A stretch of DNA of 45,070 nucleotides from a virus. The notes beneath the pieces were generated by a model. It worked only from the letters and a program-made list of their open reading frames with translations, had not been told where the DNA came from and made no database searches. The position numbers and the translations under genes were made by a program. Below, in pieces: positions 16,276 to 23,324 of the stretch. Each line of letters starts with the position of its first letter. The stretch's first letter is position 1. The stretch covers positions 1 to 45,070 of the IMG/VR virus record IMGVR_UViG_3300049629_001207; one strand, 5' to 3'.

Positions 16276-18828
16276 ATGATAGTGTTTCTAATTCCTAAGG
16301 CTGCTCGTCCTAGCAAGACTGTACCTGCAATTCGTTGTATACCGCTTTCTACGATGATCGTAGAGGCTTCTAAAGGTAACAAAGAAGCAGACTGCTACAA
16401 GTTGCTTGCTAAGCCTTTGTTTAGTTCTAGTAGTCTACCTACTGAGGCGGGATTTCCCTACTTAGTTAAGTGGGCTCTTAACAGAAAGTCGTGGACTCAG
16501 TACAGTCTTTGCCGAGACTTAAGGTCTTCTGGTTTAGAAAGAGACATTGCTTTGCTGAAGAAGCAGGGTGTGACTATCTCTAATGGAGATTCGCAAGTTG
16601 TTGCTAGCTTCTTCACACAAGCGAAACAACTAAAAGTCTTGGCTAGCTCTTGGGCTAAAGGCCCGCTTGTGACCTTCACTCTAGTAGAAGGTTGTCAAGT
16701 TGAGTACGACTGTGTTTCTACAGCTCTAAAAATCCTGCACAACGCAGGGGGCAAAGTAGAAAAACGTGGCTCTCAGACAGAAAGAAACTTTTTGATTGCA
16801 GCGTGTTTACCTGCATCAGAAGTTAAGCTTTTTGTTGTAGAGTCTGAGGACTTAGAAGTCGCTATGGATGGTACTGGTACTATCACTAGGGATTTCTTTC
16901 TTCGGTTACGCAACCAATGGGCTTTAGCTAATCCACAAATAACCGTGGAGCAAGCTATCTTGGATATTCGGACTCTGAACTTCAGAGCTTGGATTCCCGG
17001 ATACGGTCAGCTAAAGATAATGGCTATCGTAACAGACCAAGTGCTTCCTAATGGTGCAGACATCTATGCACACAGGAAGAACTTCAAAGACAAGGAAGTT
17101 TGTGTTCAAGGTGACGTAGCTTTCTTTGGGTTTGATCCGCAAGGATCGAAGCCCTCTGCTTATACCAATAAGCAATGTTTGCGTAACTTTGGCTGGTTCT
17201 TTGGTCTTAAAGATCGAGTCTGGTCTTGGTTTATTAGCAACCTTAAGGCAGGGATTGCTGAGATCAAGAAAGGTAAGACTGTCGAAGAGTCGAAGCTAGA
17301 GCTTCAGCTTTTGAAGTCTGAGAAACGAATTGAAGACTCTTTCTCTACCGGAGAGAGGATTCGTTCTATAGATTGGAATACTTCTGGCGGTTCGCAAGCA
17401 GAACTTCCTGCCCTATTCCAAGGGTCGGTGAAGGACTGGTTGCAGAGGATGACTACTGCAGATATGGCGGAGCAAGAGATTTGGGTAGAGATACCCGGTT
17501 CTTACTTCAGTCAGATTGTATGTCTTGAGGCTGTTCGTTATGTAGCTCCAGAGCTGTATGCGAAGGGTATTCCTCACGGCAAAGTAGTGTATCTGAAGAG
17601 CCACAAGATCTTTGTGGTTTCTACAGAGTATTGGATCGAGAACCTCATCAACTGGGGTGGCTGCGATCAGGATGATAAGTTTGCACTTGTCTTCCGCAAG
17701 CATAAAGACTCAGGCAAGATTTTTGTTCTTATCTACCGAACTCCTAATGATCGCAATGAGTATGCGATTGCTACGGCTGATGAGGATAACTTGCCAGGAC
17801 TCAAGGGAGATTGGCAGTCTGAACCTTGTAGATTTCCTACCACTCGACCTCTTCAAGCTTCTAAGAGCAACGAAGAGATAATCAAGTTGGGAGGCAAGGT
17901 TGAGAACGAAGCTCCTAGACTTCGCACATTCGAAGACTTCCTAGGGAAGCTAGATGTGATGGCCAATCCTGGTTGGGCAGTAAACATCATAGCCTGTTGG
18001 AATACAGGGTATGATACTCGCTGTCCTTTACCGCCTATGGAGGCTTGCATAGACTTGTCTGTCCAGACTTGTGATAGCAACCAGATTGAGTGGCTGGAAA
18101 ATAGGTGCCTTAAGCTTGCTAAGAAGATGTACAACGGTGTTATGAACAAGACTATCAAGCTAGATAGAAAGCTAGCTATGTCTGTGTTTCATGTAGCCGG
18201 AGAGTACGATGAAGGCTTTAAGGTGTTACTCAAGCTTAACCACAAGACTCTTAGCAGTTTGCTTTACGAAAGCGACTACAGTCTGTTATGCCAAGCTGCT
18301 TCTGAGCGTATTCAGAAGGAGTTAGATTGGTTTGAGACTGTAGCTGACGAGTTGAGCGTTAACGCTTGGACGGTTTCGCTTCCTAAGCTCAAGAAAATTG
18401 CTGCTCGAATCCGCAAGGATTTTGGCGACAGTCTTTACGAGATCATGGTAGACAGGGTTAATCTCACCTTCGCAAGGTGGGCTTCCTGCTACAAGGGCCC
18501 AGACGTTGAGCTGTTTCGATGGATACCTAGAGGAGAAGAGCAATCTAAGCTTTCTCCAATGGGCTTTGACATCGTGGCAAGGAAACAAAAGGCTTTGCTG
18601 CTTACTCAACGAAAGTATATATGGAGCCGGTTCCCTAAGAACTATTCCAGAGAAGCTTTCGAAAAGGTATTAGCTTTTGTAGCTCTCTACCAGTTGTTTA
18701 GTCAGGCCAATGCTGATCATGCAACTCCAATTAAGAACCTTGACCTACACAAGGGGCTTGAGAAGGGCAGCTTAATCAGTCATAAGTGGCTGTTCGAAAC
18801 CTTCTGCAAGGTTAGAAAACAGATGTAA
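16276..18828 (+). CDS. putative double-psi beta-barrel RNA polymerase-like protein
   Basis: 850 residues from the ATG at 16276; an in-frame start 12 codons earlier is less likely because GAGGAGATTCTG directly precedes this ATG. Several blocks lie in the order seen in QDE-1/RdRP-type polymerases. These are DGTGTITRDFF (198-208), FRAWIPGYGQLK (236-247, with a Lys), IPGSYFSQIVCLEAVRYVAP (406-425, resembling RNP--HPGDIR-LEAV), then KVVYLKSHKIFVVS leading to GGCDQDDKF (461-469), at the place of the metal-binding GGDLDGD motif. Single-chain polymerases of this superfamily are known from phages (YonO of SPbeta, gp66 of crAss-like phages). The site reads D464-Q-D466-D467-K468, so the third Asp of D-x-D-G-D is not conserved. 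Function as an active polymerase is therefore inference. Confidence 0.5.
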   Translation: MIVFLIPKAARPSKTVPAIRCIPLSTMIVEASKGNKEADCYKLLAKPLFSSSSLPTEAGFPYLVKWALNRKSWTQYSLCRDLRSSGLERDIALLKKQGVTISNGDSQVVASFFTQAKQLKVLASSWAKGPLVTFTLVEGCQVEYDCVSTALKILHNAGGKVEKRGSQTERNFLIAACLPASEVKLFVVESEDLEVAMDGTGTITRDFFLRLRNQWALANPQITVEQAILDIRTLNFRAWIPGYGQLKIMAIVTDQVLPNGADIYAHRKNFKDKEVCVQGDVAFFGFDPQGSKPSAYTNKQCLRNFGWFFGLKDRVWSWFISNLKAGIAEIKKGKTVEESKLELQLLKSEKRIEDSFSTGERIRSIDWNTSGGSQAELPALFQGSVKDWLQRMTTADMAEQEIWVEIPGSYFSQIVCLEAVRYVAPELYAKGIPHGKVVYLKSHKIFVVSTEYWIENLINWGGCDQDDKFALVFRKHKDSGKIFVLIYRTPNDRNEYAIATADEDNLPGLKGDWQSEPCRFPTTRPLQASKSNEEIIKLGGKVENEAPRLRTFEDFLGKLDVMANPGWAVNIIACWNTGYDTRCPLPPMEACIDLSVQTCDSNQIEWLENRCLKLAKKMYNGVMNKTIKLDRKLAMSVFHVAGEYDEGFKVLLKLNHKTLSSLLYESDYSLLCQAASERIQKELDWFETVADELSVNAWTVSLPKLKKIAARIRKDFGDSLYEIMVDRVNLTFARWASCYKGPDVELFRWIPRGEEQSKLSPMGFDIVARKQKALLLTQRKYIWSRFPKNYSREAFEKVLAFVALYQLFSQANADHATPIKNLDLHKGLEKGSLISHKWLFETFCKVRKQM

Positions 18829-18839
18829 GCATCCGTGTT

Positions 18840-19036
18840 CCTCCTAGTCTTAGGACTGGGAGGGATTCGTAATGCCCTTTCGCAAGAGAGGGTGCTACGA
18901 ATCTCTCCTATTACCTCGAAAGTTCTTTCGATGGAGATGATTTCTGTGCAGAGATAACCCTCTCTGCCTGTCTGCCTACCATTATGCCAGGCACTCTCCC
19001 CCTATGCGGGCTAGACTTCCGTCTCGCAAGCTCGCC
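18840..19036 (+). ncRNA. hairpin-rich non-coding stretch, candidate structured RNA
   Basis: The 349-base gap after the polymerase-like gene holds consecutive stems: A, CCTCCTAGTC/GACTGGGAGG (18840-18863); B, a ~19-base-pair stem with a GCAA tetraloop (18864-18903); C, TCGAAAG-TT-CTTTCGA (18916-18931); D, GCAGAGA/TCTCTGC (18948-18967); E, TGCCT/AGGCA (18973-18993); F, GCGGGCT-AGAC/GTCT-AGCTCGC (19006-19035). Stem B can extend into GGGAGG (18858-18863), which is also the 3' arm of stem A, so the two are mutually exclusive. No coding frame is seen. The rest of the gap, to the ribosome site at 19166, shows no clear feature. It could be an attenuator/leader or a separate RNA. Confidence 0.55.
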
Positions 19037-19177
19037 TTCAGCCACTTGCATGTTGTTCGCTTCGCTCACGCGTAATTAGTTGTGCCCAAAGATCCGTGTT
19101 AGTTCATAGATGTATCGGCCTTACGAGAATCGGGGAAGCAATTTCGCTCCCTTAACTTCATGTTCAAGGAGATCATC

Positions 19178-19633
19178 ATGGAATCTATTTACTCTGTCAT
19201 CACTGCGATCAAAGGTCTTAATACTTTCGATGCTTACAAGACCAAAGCAGAGTTCCCCAAAGGCTTTACCCCAAAGTTTGAAGGCTTTGTTGAAGGGGTA
19301 TGCAAGTCTTTTCCTTACTGGACAAGCGAAGGCAAAGCCCAGTTTAAAGCTCGAGTAAAACAAGGGCTAAGTCCTCTTATGTTTGACCGGCTTCGTGAGA
19401 AGCTTCAAGCCCTTGTAGGTGTGGTCACTCTTAAAGATATGGCCAAGACTACTACCAAGCCGGACATCATGGCTGAGTTGGTCAAGTTATCTAAAGGCAT
19501 TGAGTCCCTTCGAGCTGAGTTAGCCAAGGTCTTTGCTGAAAAGGCGAAGGAGATTGAAACTCCTAAGCCCAAAGCAAAGAAGAAAGCAAAAGCTGTTCTG
19601 GTTGCAGAGGAAGAAGAACTCTTCCCTCTGTAG
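19178..19633 (+). CDS. small basic protein of unknown function
   Basis: 151 residues from the ATG at 19178, chosen because AAGGAG lies 6 bases upstream; an in-frame start at 19160 has no ribosome site. Starts MESIYSVITAIKGLNTFDAY. The first ~75 residues are compact and charged with aromatic residues (FPYWTSEGKAQFKARVKQGL). A helical stretch (AELVKLSKGIESLRAELAKV) follows, then a Lys/Ala-rich linker (PKAKKKAKA) and an acidic end VAEEEELFPL. The alternating basic and acidic tail recalls proteins that bind nucleic acid and a partner, but no family is recognised. Confidence 0.65.
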   Translation: MESIYSVITAIKGLNTFDAYKTKAEFPKGFTPKFEGFVEGVCKSFPYWTSEGKAQFKARVKQGLSPLMFDRLREKLQALVGVVTLKDMAKTTTKPDIMAELVKLSKGIESLRAELAKVFAEKAKEIETPKPKAKKKAKAVLVAEEEELFPL

Positions 19634-19648
19634 CCTGCAAAACCTATT

Positions 19649-19674
19649 ACCTCCATCCTCACCAGGGTGGAGGT
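19649..19674 (+). repeat. strong intergenic hairpin
   Basis: ACCTCCATCCT pairs with AGGGTGGAGGT (11 base pairs, one G-T pair, loop CACC) just after the stop at 19633. ATTAC before it and GTAAT after it extend the stem. It has no T-run, so it is more likely an mRNA-stabilising or processing element than a terminator. The left flank CTATTACCTC is shared with 18909. Confidence 0.55.
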
Positions 19675-19743
19675 CTTAGTAATCCTGTTGCACTTCGTGC
19701 TTACTTTGAAATATCCGCTCCTTCGTCGCTCCTAAGTGGGGGC

Positions 19744-19764
19744 AGACCAAGGGGTCTTTTTTTT
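19744..19764 (+). terminator. factor-independent terminator
   Basis: AGACC-AAGG-GGTCT followed by T8. The stem is short (5 base pairs) but the T-run is strong, and it lies in the 256-base gap between the genes ending at 19633 and starting at 19890. Confidence 0.65.
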
Positions 19765-19889
19765 AAGCCCGAGGGTTAGGTTGTGGCCTTAGTAACTAAG
19801 CGAGTTTTACTTTTGATGGTTGCTTGGTCTGTCGAGATGCGGGGTTCGCATTGTGCGTTCTCTATTACCTTTAACATGGAGATTAAACC

Positions 19890-20090
19890 ATGCCGAGTGA
19901 GCAAGACCATGAGCTGCCCGAAGGGGTTTGCGTACCCACTGATCCCTTGGTGGAGTACAAGTTTGAGCCTGTTAAAGCCCCGACTAAGGGCTTCATAACA
20001 ATAGACAATGGCAATCCTATTACTTTTGCTTTTGAAAGTAAGGACTTCACCTCGTTTTTAGAAACATTACTTAGGAGTAACGCAAGATGA
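19890..20090 (+). CDS. small acidic protein of unknown function
   Basis: 66 residues starting MPSEQDHELPEGVCVPTDPL, with GGAG 9 bases upstream of the ATG. The N-terminal half is Pro/Glu/Asp-rich; the second half (GFITIDNGNPITFAFESKDF) looks beta-stranded and ends with a helix. Its end overlaps the next gene by 4 bases, indicating translational coupling in an operon with the two membrane proteins that follow. No family recognised. Confidence 0.55.
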   Translation: MPSEQDHELPEGVCVPTDPLVEYKFEPVKAPTKGFITIDNGNPITFAFESKDFTSFLETLLRSNAR

Positions 20091-20416
20091 AAGAATTTTT
20101 AAGATGGTTTTTTGTTTTTGTTTGCGGACTGGTGCTGGTAAATGCCGGCTTCCAGTACGCAATGTACACAATCGACAAAGAGATTCGGTCAGTTCATGTA
20201 GGGCCTTTGCCTACACCTGCCCCTGAGGTTGTGCTTAAACCGTATGAGGATGATCCTCTTATGGAAAACATGGAGCTACTTAGGCTGCAAGACTTGGAGT
20301 ATTGCCCAAGGCATTACTACGAGATGCAACTTAAGGGTAAAGAATACTGGATGCACCAGACTACAAAGAAGGTGTACACCAAAGACGCTAACGGGAAGTT
20401 GGTGAGTGCTCTATGA
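20087..20416 (+). CDS. single-pass membrane protein of unknown function
   Basis: 109 residues starting MKEFLRWFFVFVCGLVLVNA. Residues 7-27 form a clear N-terminal membrane anchor, followed by a soluble part with Pro-rich spacer (GPLPTPAPEVVLKPYEDDP) and a C-terminal charged domain (CPRHYYEMQLKGKEYWMHQT). It overlaps the genes on both sides by 4 bases. The adjacent gene encodes a second single-pass membrane protein, so the two may work as a pair. Function unknown. Confidence 0.6.
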   Translation: MKEFLRWFFVFVCGLVLVNAGFQYAMYTIDKEIRSVHVGPLPTPAPEVVLKPYEDDPLMENMELLRLQDLEYCPRHYYEMQLKGKEYWMHQTTKKVYTKDANGKLVSAL

Positions 20417-20757
20417 AAACCAAACCCAAAGCCAAACGCAAGGTAAAGGTTGAGGTCGTGCCTCAATGGAAGAAGAACTTAACTAAGGCATGGAAGGTGC
20501 AAGCCGTCCGGACTTTTGTTTACAGCTTCTTTACCGTTTTTATGTTCATGGTTCCTTGGTATCTCATGAGCGGAGAAGAGCAAGTGAACTTCTCCCAACT
20601 CAAGGAGTACCAACCGCCCCCTACCGGGGTCGATCCGTTACGGTACAAGGAGGAAAGGGAAGGTGGGTTAAGGGTCTACCAGAAGGGCAACCAATTACTA
20701 TGGGCCAATGAACCCAGTAGTAAACGGATGCCTATTCAACCCAAGGTTCACTACTGA
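20413..20757 (+). CDS. single-pass membrane protein of unknown function
   Basis: 114 residues starting MKTKPKAKRKVKVEVVPQWK. A basic N-terminus precedes a hydrophobic segment (VYSFFTVFMFMVPWYLM, about residues 36-52), which fits a positive-inside orientation with the C-terminus outside. The C-terminal part is Pro/Gly- and Arg-rich (YQPPPTGVDPLRYKEEREGG). It overlaps the upstream membrane gene by 4 bases and is followed by a terminator hairpin. Function unknown; membrane remodelling or host interaction is only a guess. Confidence 0.6.
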   Translation: MKTKPKAKRKVKVEVVPQWKKNLTKAWKVQAVRTFVYSFFTVFMFMVPWYLMSGEEQVNFSQLKEYQPPPTGVDPLRYKEEREGGLRVYQKGNQLLWANEPSSKRMPIQPKVHY

Positions 20758-20792
20758 AAAAGAATTCTAGTTCCATAATCTTTCGGGCCCAA

Positions 20793-20834
20793 GCCCTAGC
20801 TCTGTCCCCTACCGGGGATGGGTTAGGGTTTTTT
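20793..20834 (+). terminator. factor-independent terminator
   Basis: An outer stem CCCTA/TAGGG encloses TCCCC-TACC-GGGGA and is followed by T6. It ends the three-gene operon 19890-20757. The 12-base core CCCCTACCGGGG also occurs inside the preceding gene near 20620. Confidence 0.75.
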
Positions 20835-20921
20835 CTTTCTCTTGGTTGGGGAATCTCCCCCCATTAGGGCCTGCTGAGATTTGGGGATAGCAGTTCGCTA
20901 CCTAATCTAATGGAGTTAACC

Positions 20922-21170
20922 ATGCCTAGTTTGTCAACGCTTATTCGCACGATAGAACGTGCACCTATTAACAAAGCTTTGCGGGCGTTCCGCACAGCTA
21001 AAAAAATCCATCTGCAAATGGAAGTATCCAATGAGGGTGACGCTGCTAACCGCAGACAATTTGAAACCCAATTAGATAACGCTCTTGCAAGACGGAAACA
21101 GTTTGGGTGTCACAACACCCGTGAAACCATTAAGGAGATCGAGGACGATGTATGTCTATCTTATTCTTAG
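20922..21170 (+). CDS. small helical protein of unknown function
   Basis: 82 residues from the ATG at 20922 (GGAG 6 bases upstream); an in-frame ATG at 20910 lacks a ribosome site. Starts MPSLSTLIRTIERAPINKAL. It is mostly helical and charged (ALRAFRTAKKIHLQMEVSNE), with QFETQLDNALARRKQFGCHN near the end. It overlaps the next gene by 23 bases. No family recognised. Confidence 0.55.
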   Translation: MPSLSTLIRTIERAPINKALRAFRTAKKIHLQMEVSNEGDAANRRQFETQLDNALARRKQFGCHNTRETIKEIEDDVCLSYS

Positions 21171-21321
21171 TTTATTACCTGGCTCATTTGAGAAGACAGA
21201 AAACGGGTTCAAAATAACACCGGCAATTGTGCTGGTGTTCCAATGGGCAGCAGAACTTGTAAGGGCTTTCCTTACTAAGAAGACTGTTGCCTCAACCTCT
21301 AAAAAGAAAGCGGTGAAGTAA
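21148..21321 (+). CDS. small membrane peptide
   Basis: 57 residues from the ATG at 21148, inside the end of the preceding gene. AGGAGATCGAGGACG lies directly upstream. It starts MYVYLILSLLPGSFEKTENG. A short hydrophobic N-terminus and a second hydrophobic stretch (ITPAIVLVFQWAAELVRAFL) are followed by a basic tail (KKKAVK). The stop TAA overlaps the next ATG (TAATG), so the two are translationally coupled. Function unknown. Confidence 0.5.
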   Translation: MYVYLILSLLPGSFEKTENGFKITPAIVLVFQWAAELVRAFLTKKTVASTSKKKAVK

Positions 21322-21755
21322 TGAAGAAGGATATTAAACCTACGGTGGTTCAAACCGTTCAAAGCTTTTGGACTAAGCTTGACATGCGGAACCGTGTGAT
21401 CGCTGGTCTTACTGCTGGTGTTATGGCCTTCGGCTTTGGGTACTACTATACCCAAGCCAAGACCGTGAGCGAAGCTATCAGATCAGACATGGGACAGCAT
21501 ACTAAAGTGCAGTTCCGTGTTGCTGGCGGTAAGGATTCCGCTTGGTACTCTGCGTCTAAGTACACGCTGTTGCAAGACAGCTCGTCCTATAAAGACAAGC
21601 ACCTTACCATTAGCATTGATAGGAAGGCTTGCCCCAACTTAACTTATCGTGACTTAAAAGGTAAGTTGATTACGGTTGATGGCATGTTGGAAAACTATAA
21701 GGGCAAGTCGCCCAGCATTCGCGTCACTAACCCCAACCAAATTGTTGTTAACTAA
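21321..21755 (+). CDS. membrane-anchored protein with OB-fold-like C-terminal domain
   Basis: 144 residues starting MKKDIKPTVVQTVQSFWTKL. A likely membrane segment lies at about 28-45 (AGLTAGVMAFGFGYYYTQ). The C-terminal part (residues ~60-144) has the strand pattern of a small OB-fold domain, ending KLITVDGMLENYKGKSPSIR and a final NPNQIVVN, which resembles the G-K-V-x-V-x-G---YKGKP-I-V---QI pattern of nucleic-acid-binding OB folds. Its start overlaps the stop of the preceding gene. An OB-fold tethered to the membrane is unusual; binding of RNA, DNA or oligosaccharide would all be possible. Confidence 0.5.
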   Translation: MKKDIKPTVVQTVQSFWTKLDMRNRVIAGLTAGVMAFGFGYYYTQAKTVSEAIRSDMGQHTKVQFRVAGGKDSAWYSASKYTLLQDSSSYKDKHLTISIDRKACPNLTYRDLKGKLITVDGMLENYKGKSPSIRVTNPNQIVVN

Positions 21756-21779
21756 CTTTTACTTATAGGAGATTGACTC

Positions 21780-22262
21780 ATGGATATTAAATCAAGGTTC
21801 GCACAGATCAAACAAACCGCAAAACCAAAGAGCGAAAGACTCGCAGCCTTGTGGTTACGCGGTGATGTATTCAGCTCGGGTAGCACCGAAGACATAACAG
21901 TTATTGCTAAGCCCTCTGAGGACGGCAGCAGCTTTGAGATCTTGCAGGGCGACCACAAGAACTTGGATGCAGCAAAGTGCAAGACTGTTATTGGAACTTT
22001 GGTAGCACCAGAATCCCAAGACAAAGTTGCAGTAAGAGTTGACGAAGAACTCTTTGATAACTTTATCTTCCGAGGGATCTTAAAGATCAAAGGTGTGCCA
22101 AGACAAGCAACTCTATTCGTAACTAGTGAAGAAGAGATTGCTGCTCGTTGCCTAAAGTCTGGTGCTGAAGCTGCGAAGTTTCCACCAGCGTACATACTTT
22201 ATACTCCGGACTTAGTAGCCAACGCGGAACCTCTTCCACCAAAGAAGGGTAAGAAGAAGTAG
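21780..22262 (+). CDS. soluble protein of unknown function
   Basis: 160 residues starting MDIKSRFAQIKQTAKPKSER, with a GGAGATTGACTC site directly before the ATG. A short charged helix is followed by a beta-rich domain (LWLRGDVFSSGSTEDITVIA, EDGSSFEILQGDHKN, RVDEELFDNFIFRGILKIKG) and a Lys-rich C-terminus (PPKKGKKK). It closes the transcription unit before a strong terminator. The strand pattern could be another OB or SH3-like fold, but no family is recognised. Confidence 0.6.
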   Translation: MDIKSRFAQIKQTAKPKSERLAALWLRGDVFSSGSTEDITVIAKPSEDGSSFEILQGDHKNLDAAKCKTVIGTLVAPESQDKVAVRVDEELFDNFIFRGILKIKGVPRQATLFVTSEEEIAARCLKSGAEAAKFPPAYILYTPDLVANAEPLPPKKGKKK

Positions 22263-22303
22263 GCTACTTGAAACCTTTAGCTACGGCTGAAGTAAACCTA
22301 AAG

Positions 22304-22340
22304 ACCTTTACCCCTAACAAGGGTAGAGGTTCTTTTTTTT
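22304..22340 (+). terminator. strong factor-independent terminator
   Basis: ACCTTTACCC pairs with GGGTAGAGGT (10 base pairs, one G-T pair, loop CTAACAA) and is followed by TCT8. It ends the operon whose last gene stops at 22262. Confidence 0.85.
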
Positions 22341-22886
22341 GCTACCGCAAACCTAGAGGTTAGTCCTGGCTCATGTAGGAACTACCGTTCCCCCTTTAGA
22401 AGATGCTCCTTCGTCGCTTATTAAAACCCAACAGAAAAGGGTGGGGTAATCTCCCCATACTAAACAAGTGTATAGATACACAAGGTAGACCAGTCGCTCT
22501 CTGCAAAATCCCAACACTTTTCTACCCCTCTATATATAAGGAGAGAAATGCCATTCTTATTTTTGAGAATCAGTTAGTCCTTAAGTAAAAAGTCATTCCT
22601 CTTTCGTTCGGTAAAGGTGTTAGGTGCATCTCGCTTAGCTACCTTACTTACCTTTTGTCTACTGCCTAGGCTGCGAGATTTTAGAGCCGAGACTTTTACC
22701 TCTAGGTTTAGGTAGTAGAAAAGGTCTGCCACATTTGCAGCTAAGGTTATAGGGGTTTGGGAATCCAAAAGTTCCGCACCCTATCGATGAAACATATTCT
22801 TACAACCAAGGTTTGGGGCAAGGTCTAGGGGGTTTAGGCCTGTTGGGATATGGGGTTGGATTTGTTACCGCTTACAAGGAGGGTCT
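22341..22886 (+). other. 546-base non-coding gap
   Basis: No convincing gene is seen. It contains GCTCCTTCGTCGCT (22404-22417), also present at 19716. It has a hairpin TGGGG-TAATCT-CCCCA (22442-22457), similar to one at 20847-20860, and a good ribosome site followed by a 9-codon frame MPFLFLRIS (22548-22577) that could be a leader peptide. An AT-rich TATATATA lies just before that site. The rest shows no clear feature and has no tRNA fold. Confidence 0.4.
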
Positions 22887-23324
22887 ATGCAATTTGAATT
22901 TGGAATCAATCGTGAGGTTGTGGACTCCCATGTAGAGGAGTTCTGCCAAGCTTCTGTTGACCGGCTGGAGTTGGAAGAGCCAACGCACAAGCAACACTTA
23001 CTTAAAGGGAACGATGCAATGAGTACCTATTACGAAACAAGTCCGGGCATTCCTTATAAGACCTTAAAGGAAAACCTGCCTGCTGGTTTGTCTTCTTATC
23101 GGGGTGATAACCTGGGAACTTTGGAAGCGTTTGCCGTTACGGATGGCGAAGCTTACCTATGGGTCTACCCGTCACGAGGAATGTCAAGCTCCGTCTTTGT
23201 TCGTTACGGCAACAACAAAGTGAACGGAATCATAAAGCGATTGAGTGATGCTTTCTCTGTAGAGTTTGCATCTGAGTACGACATATGGCCATGCAAAGAA
23301 GGAGTCACTAATGGTTCAGTATGA
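22887..23324 (+). CDS. protein of unknown function, first gene of the small-gene array
   Basis: 145 residues starting MQFEFGINREVVDSHVEEFC, with AAGGAGG 7 bases upstream of the ATG. It appears to be a compact alpha/beta protein, with LPAGLSSYRGDNLGTLEAFA and a later VYPSRGMSSSVFVRYGNNKV. It overlaps the start of the next gene by 14 bases. No family recognised. It follows a 546-base gap and so is probably read from a promoter there. Confidence 0.6.
   Translation: MQFEFGINREVVDSHVEEFCQASVDRLELEEPTHKQHLLKGNDAMSTYYETSPGIPYKTLKENLPAGLSSYRGDNLGTLEAFAVTDGEAYLWVYPSRGMSSSVFVRYGNNKVNGIIKRLSDAFSVEFASEYDIWPCKEGVTNGSV

Noticed and set aside
22403-22588. A 61-residue frame in the same gap
   Set aside because: It has no ribosome site, crosses the TGGGG hairpin and AT-rich promoter-like stretch, and its composition (Arg/Leu/Lys then Ile) is not coding-like.
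22341-22886. A tRNA or CRISPR array in the 546-base gap
   Set aside because: No cloverleaf with a T-arm GTTCGAAT-type loop and no regularly spaced direct repeats were found; the repeats seen are a few short elements.
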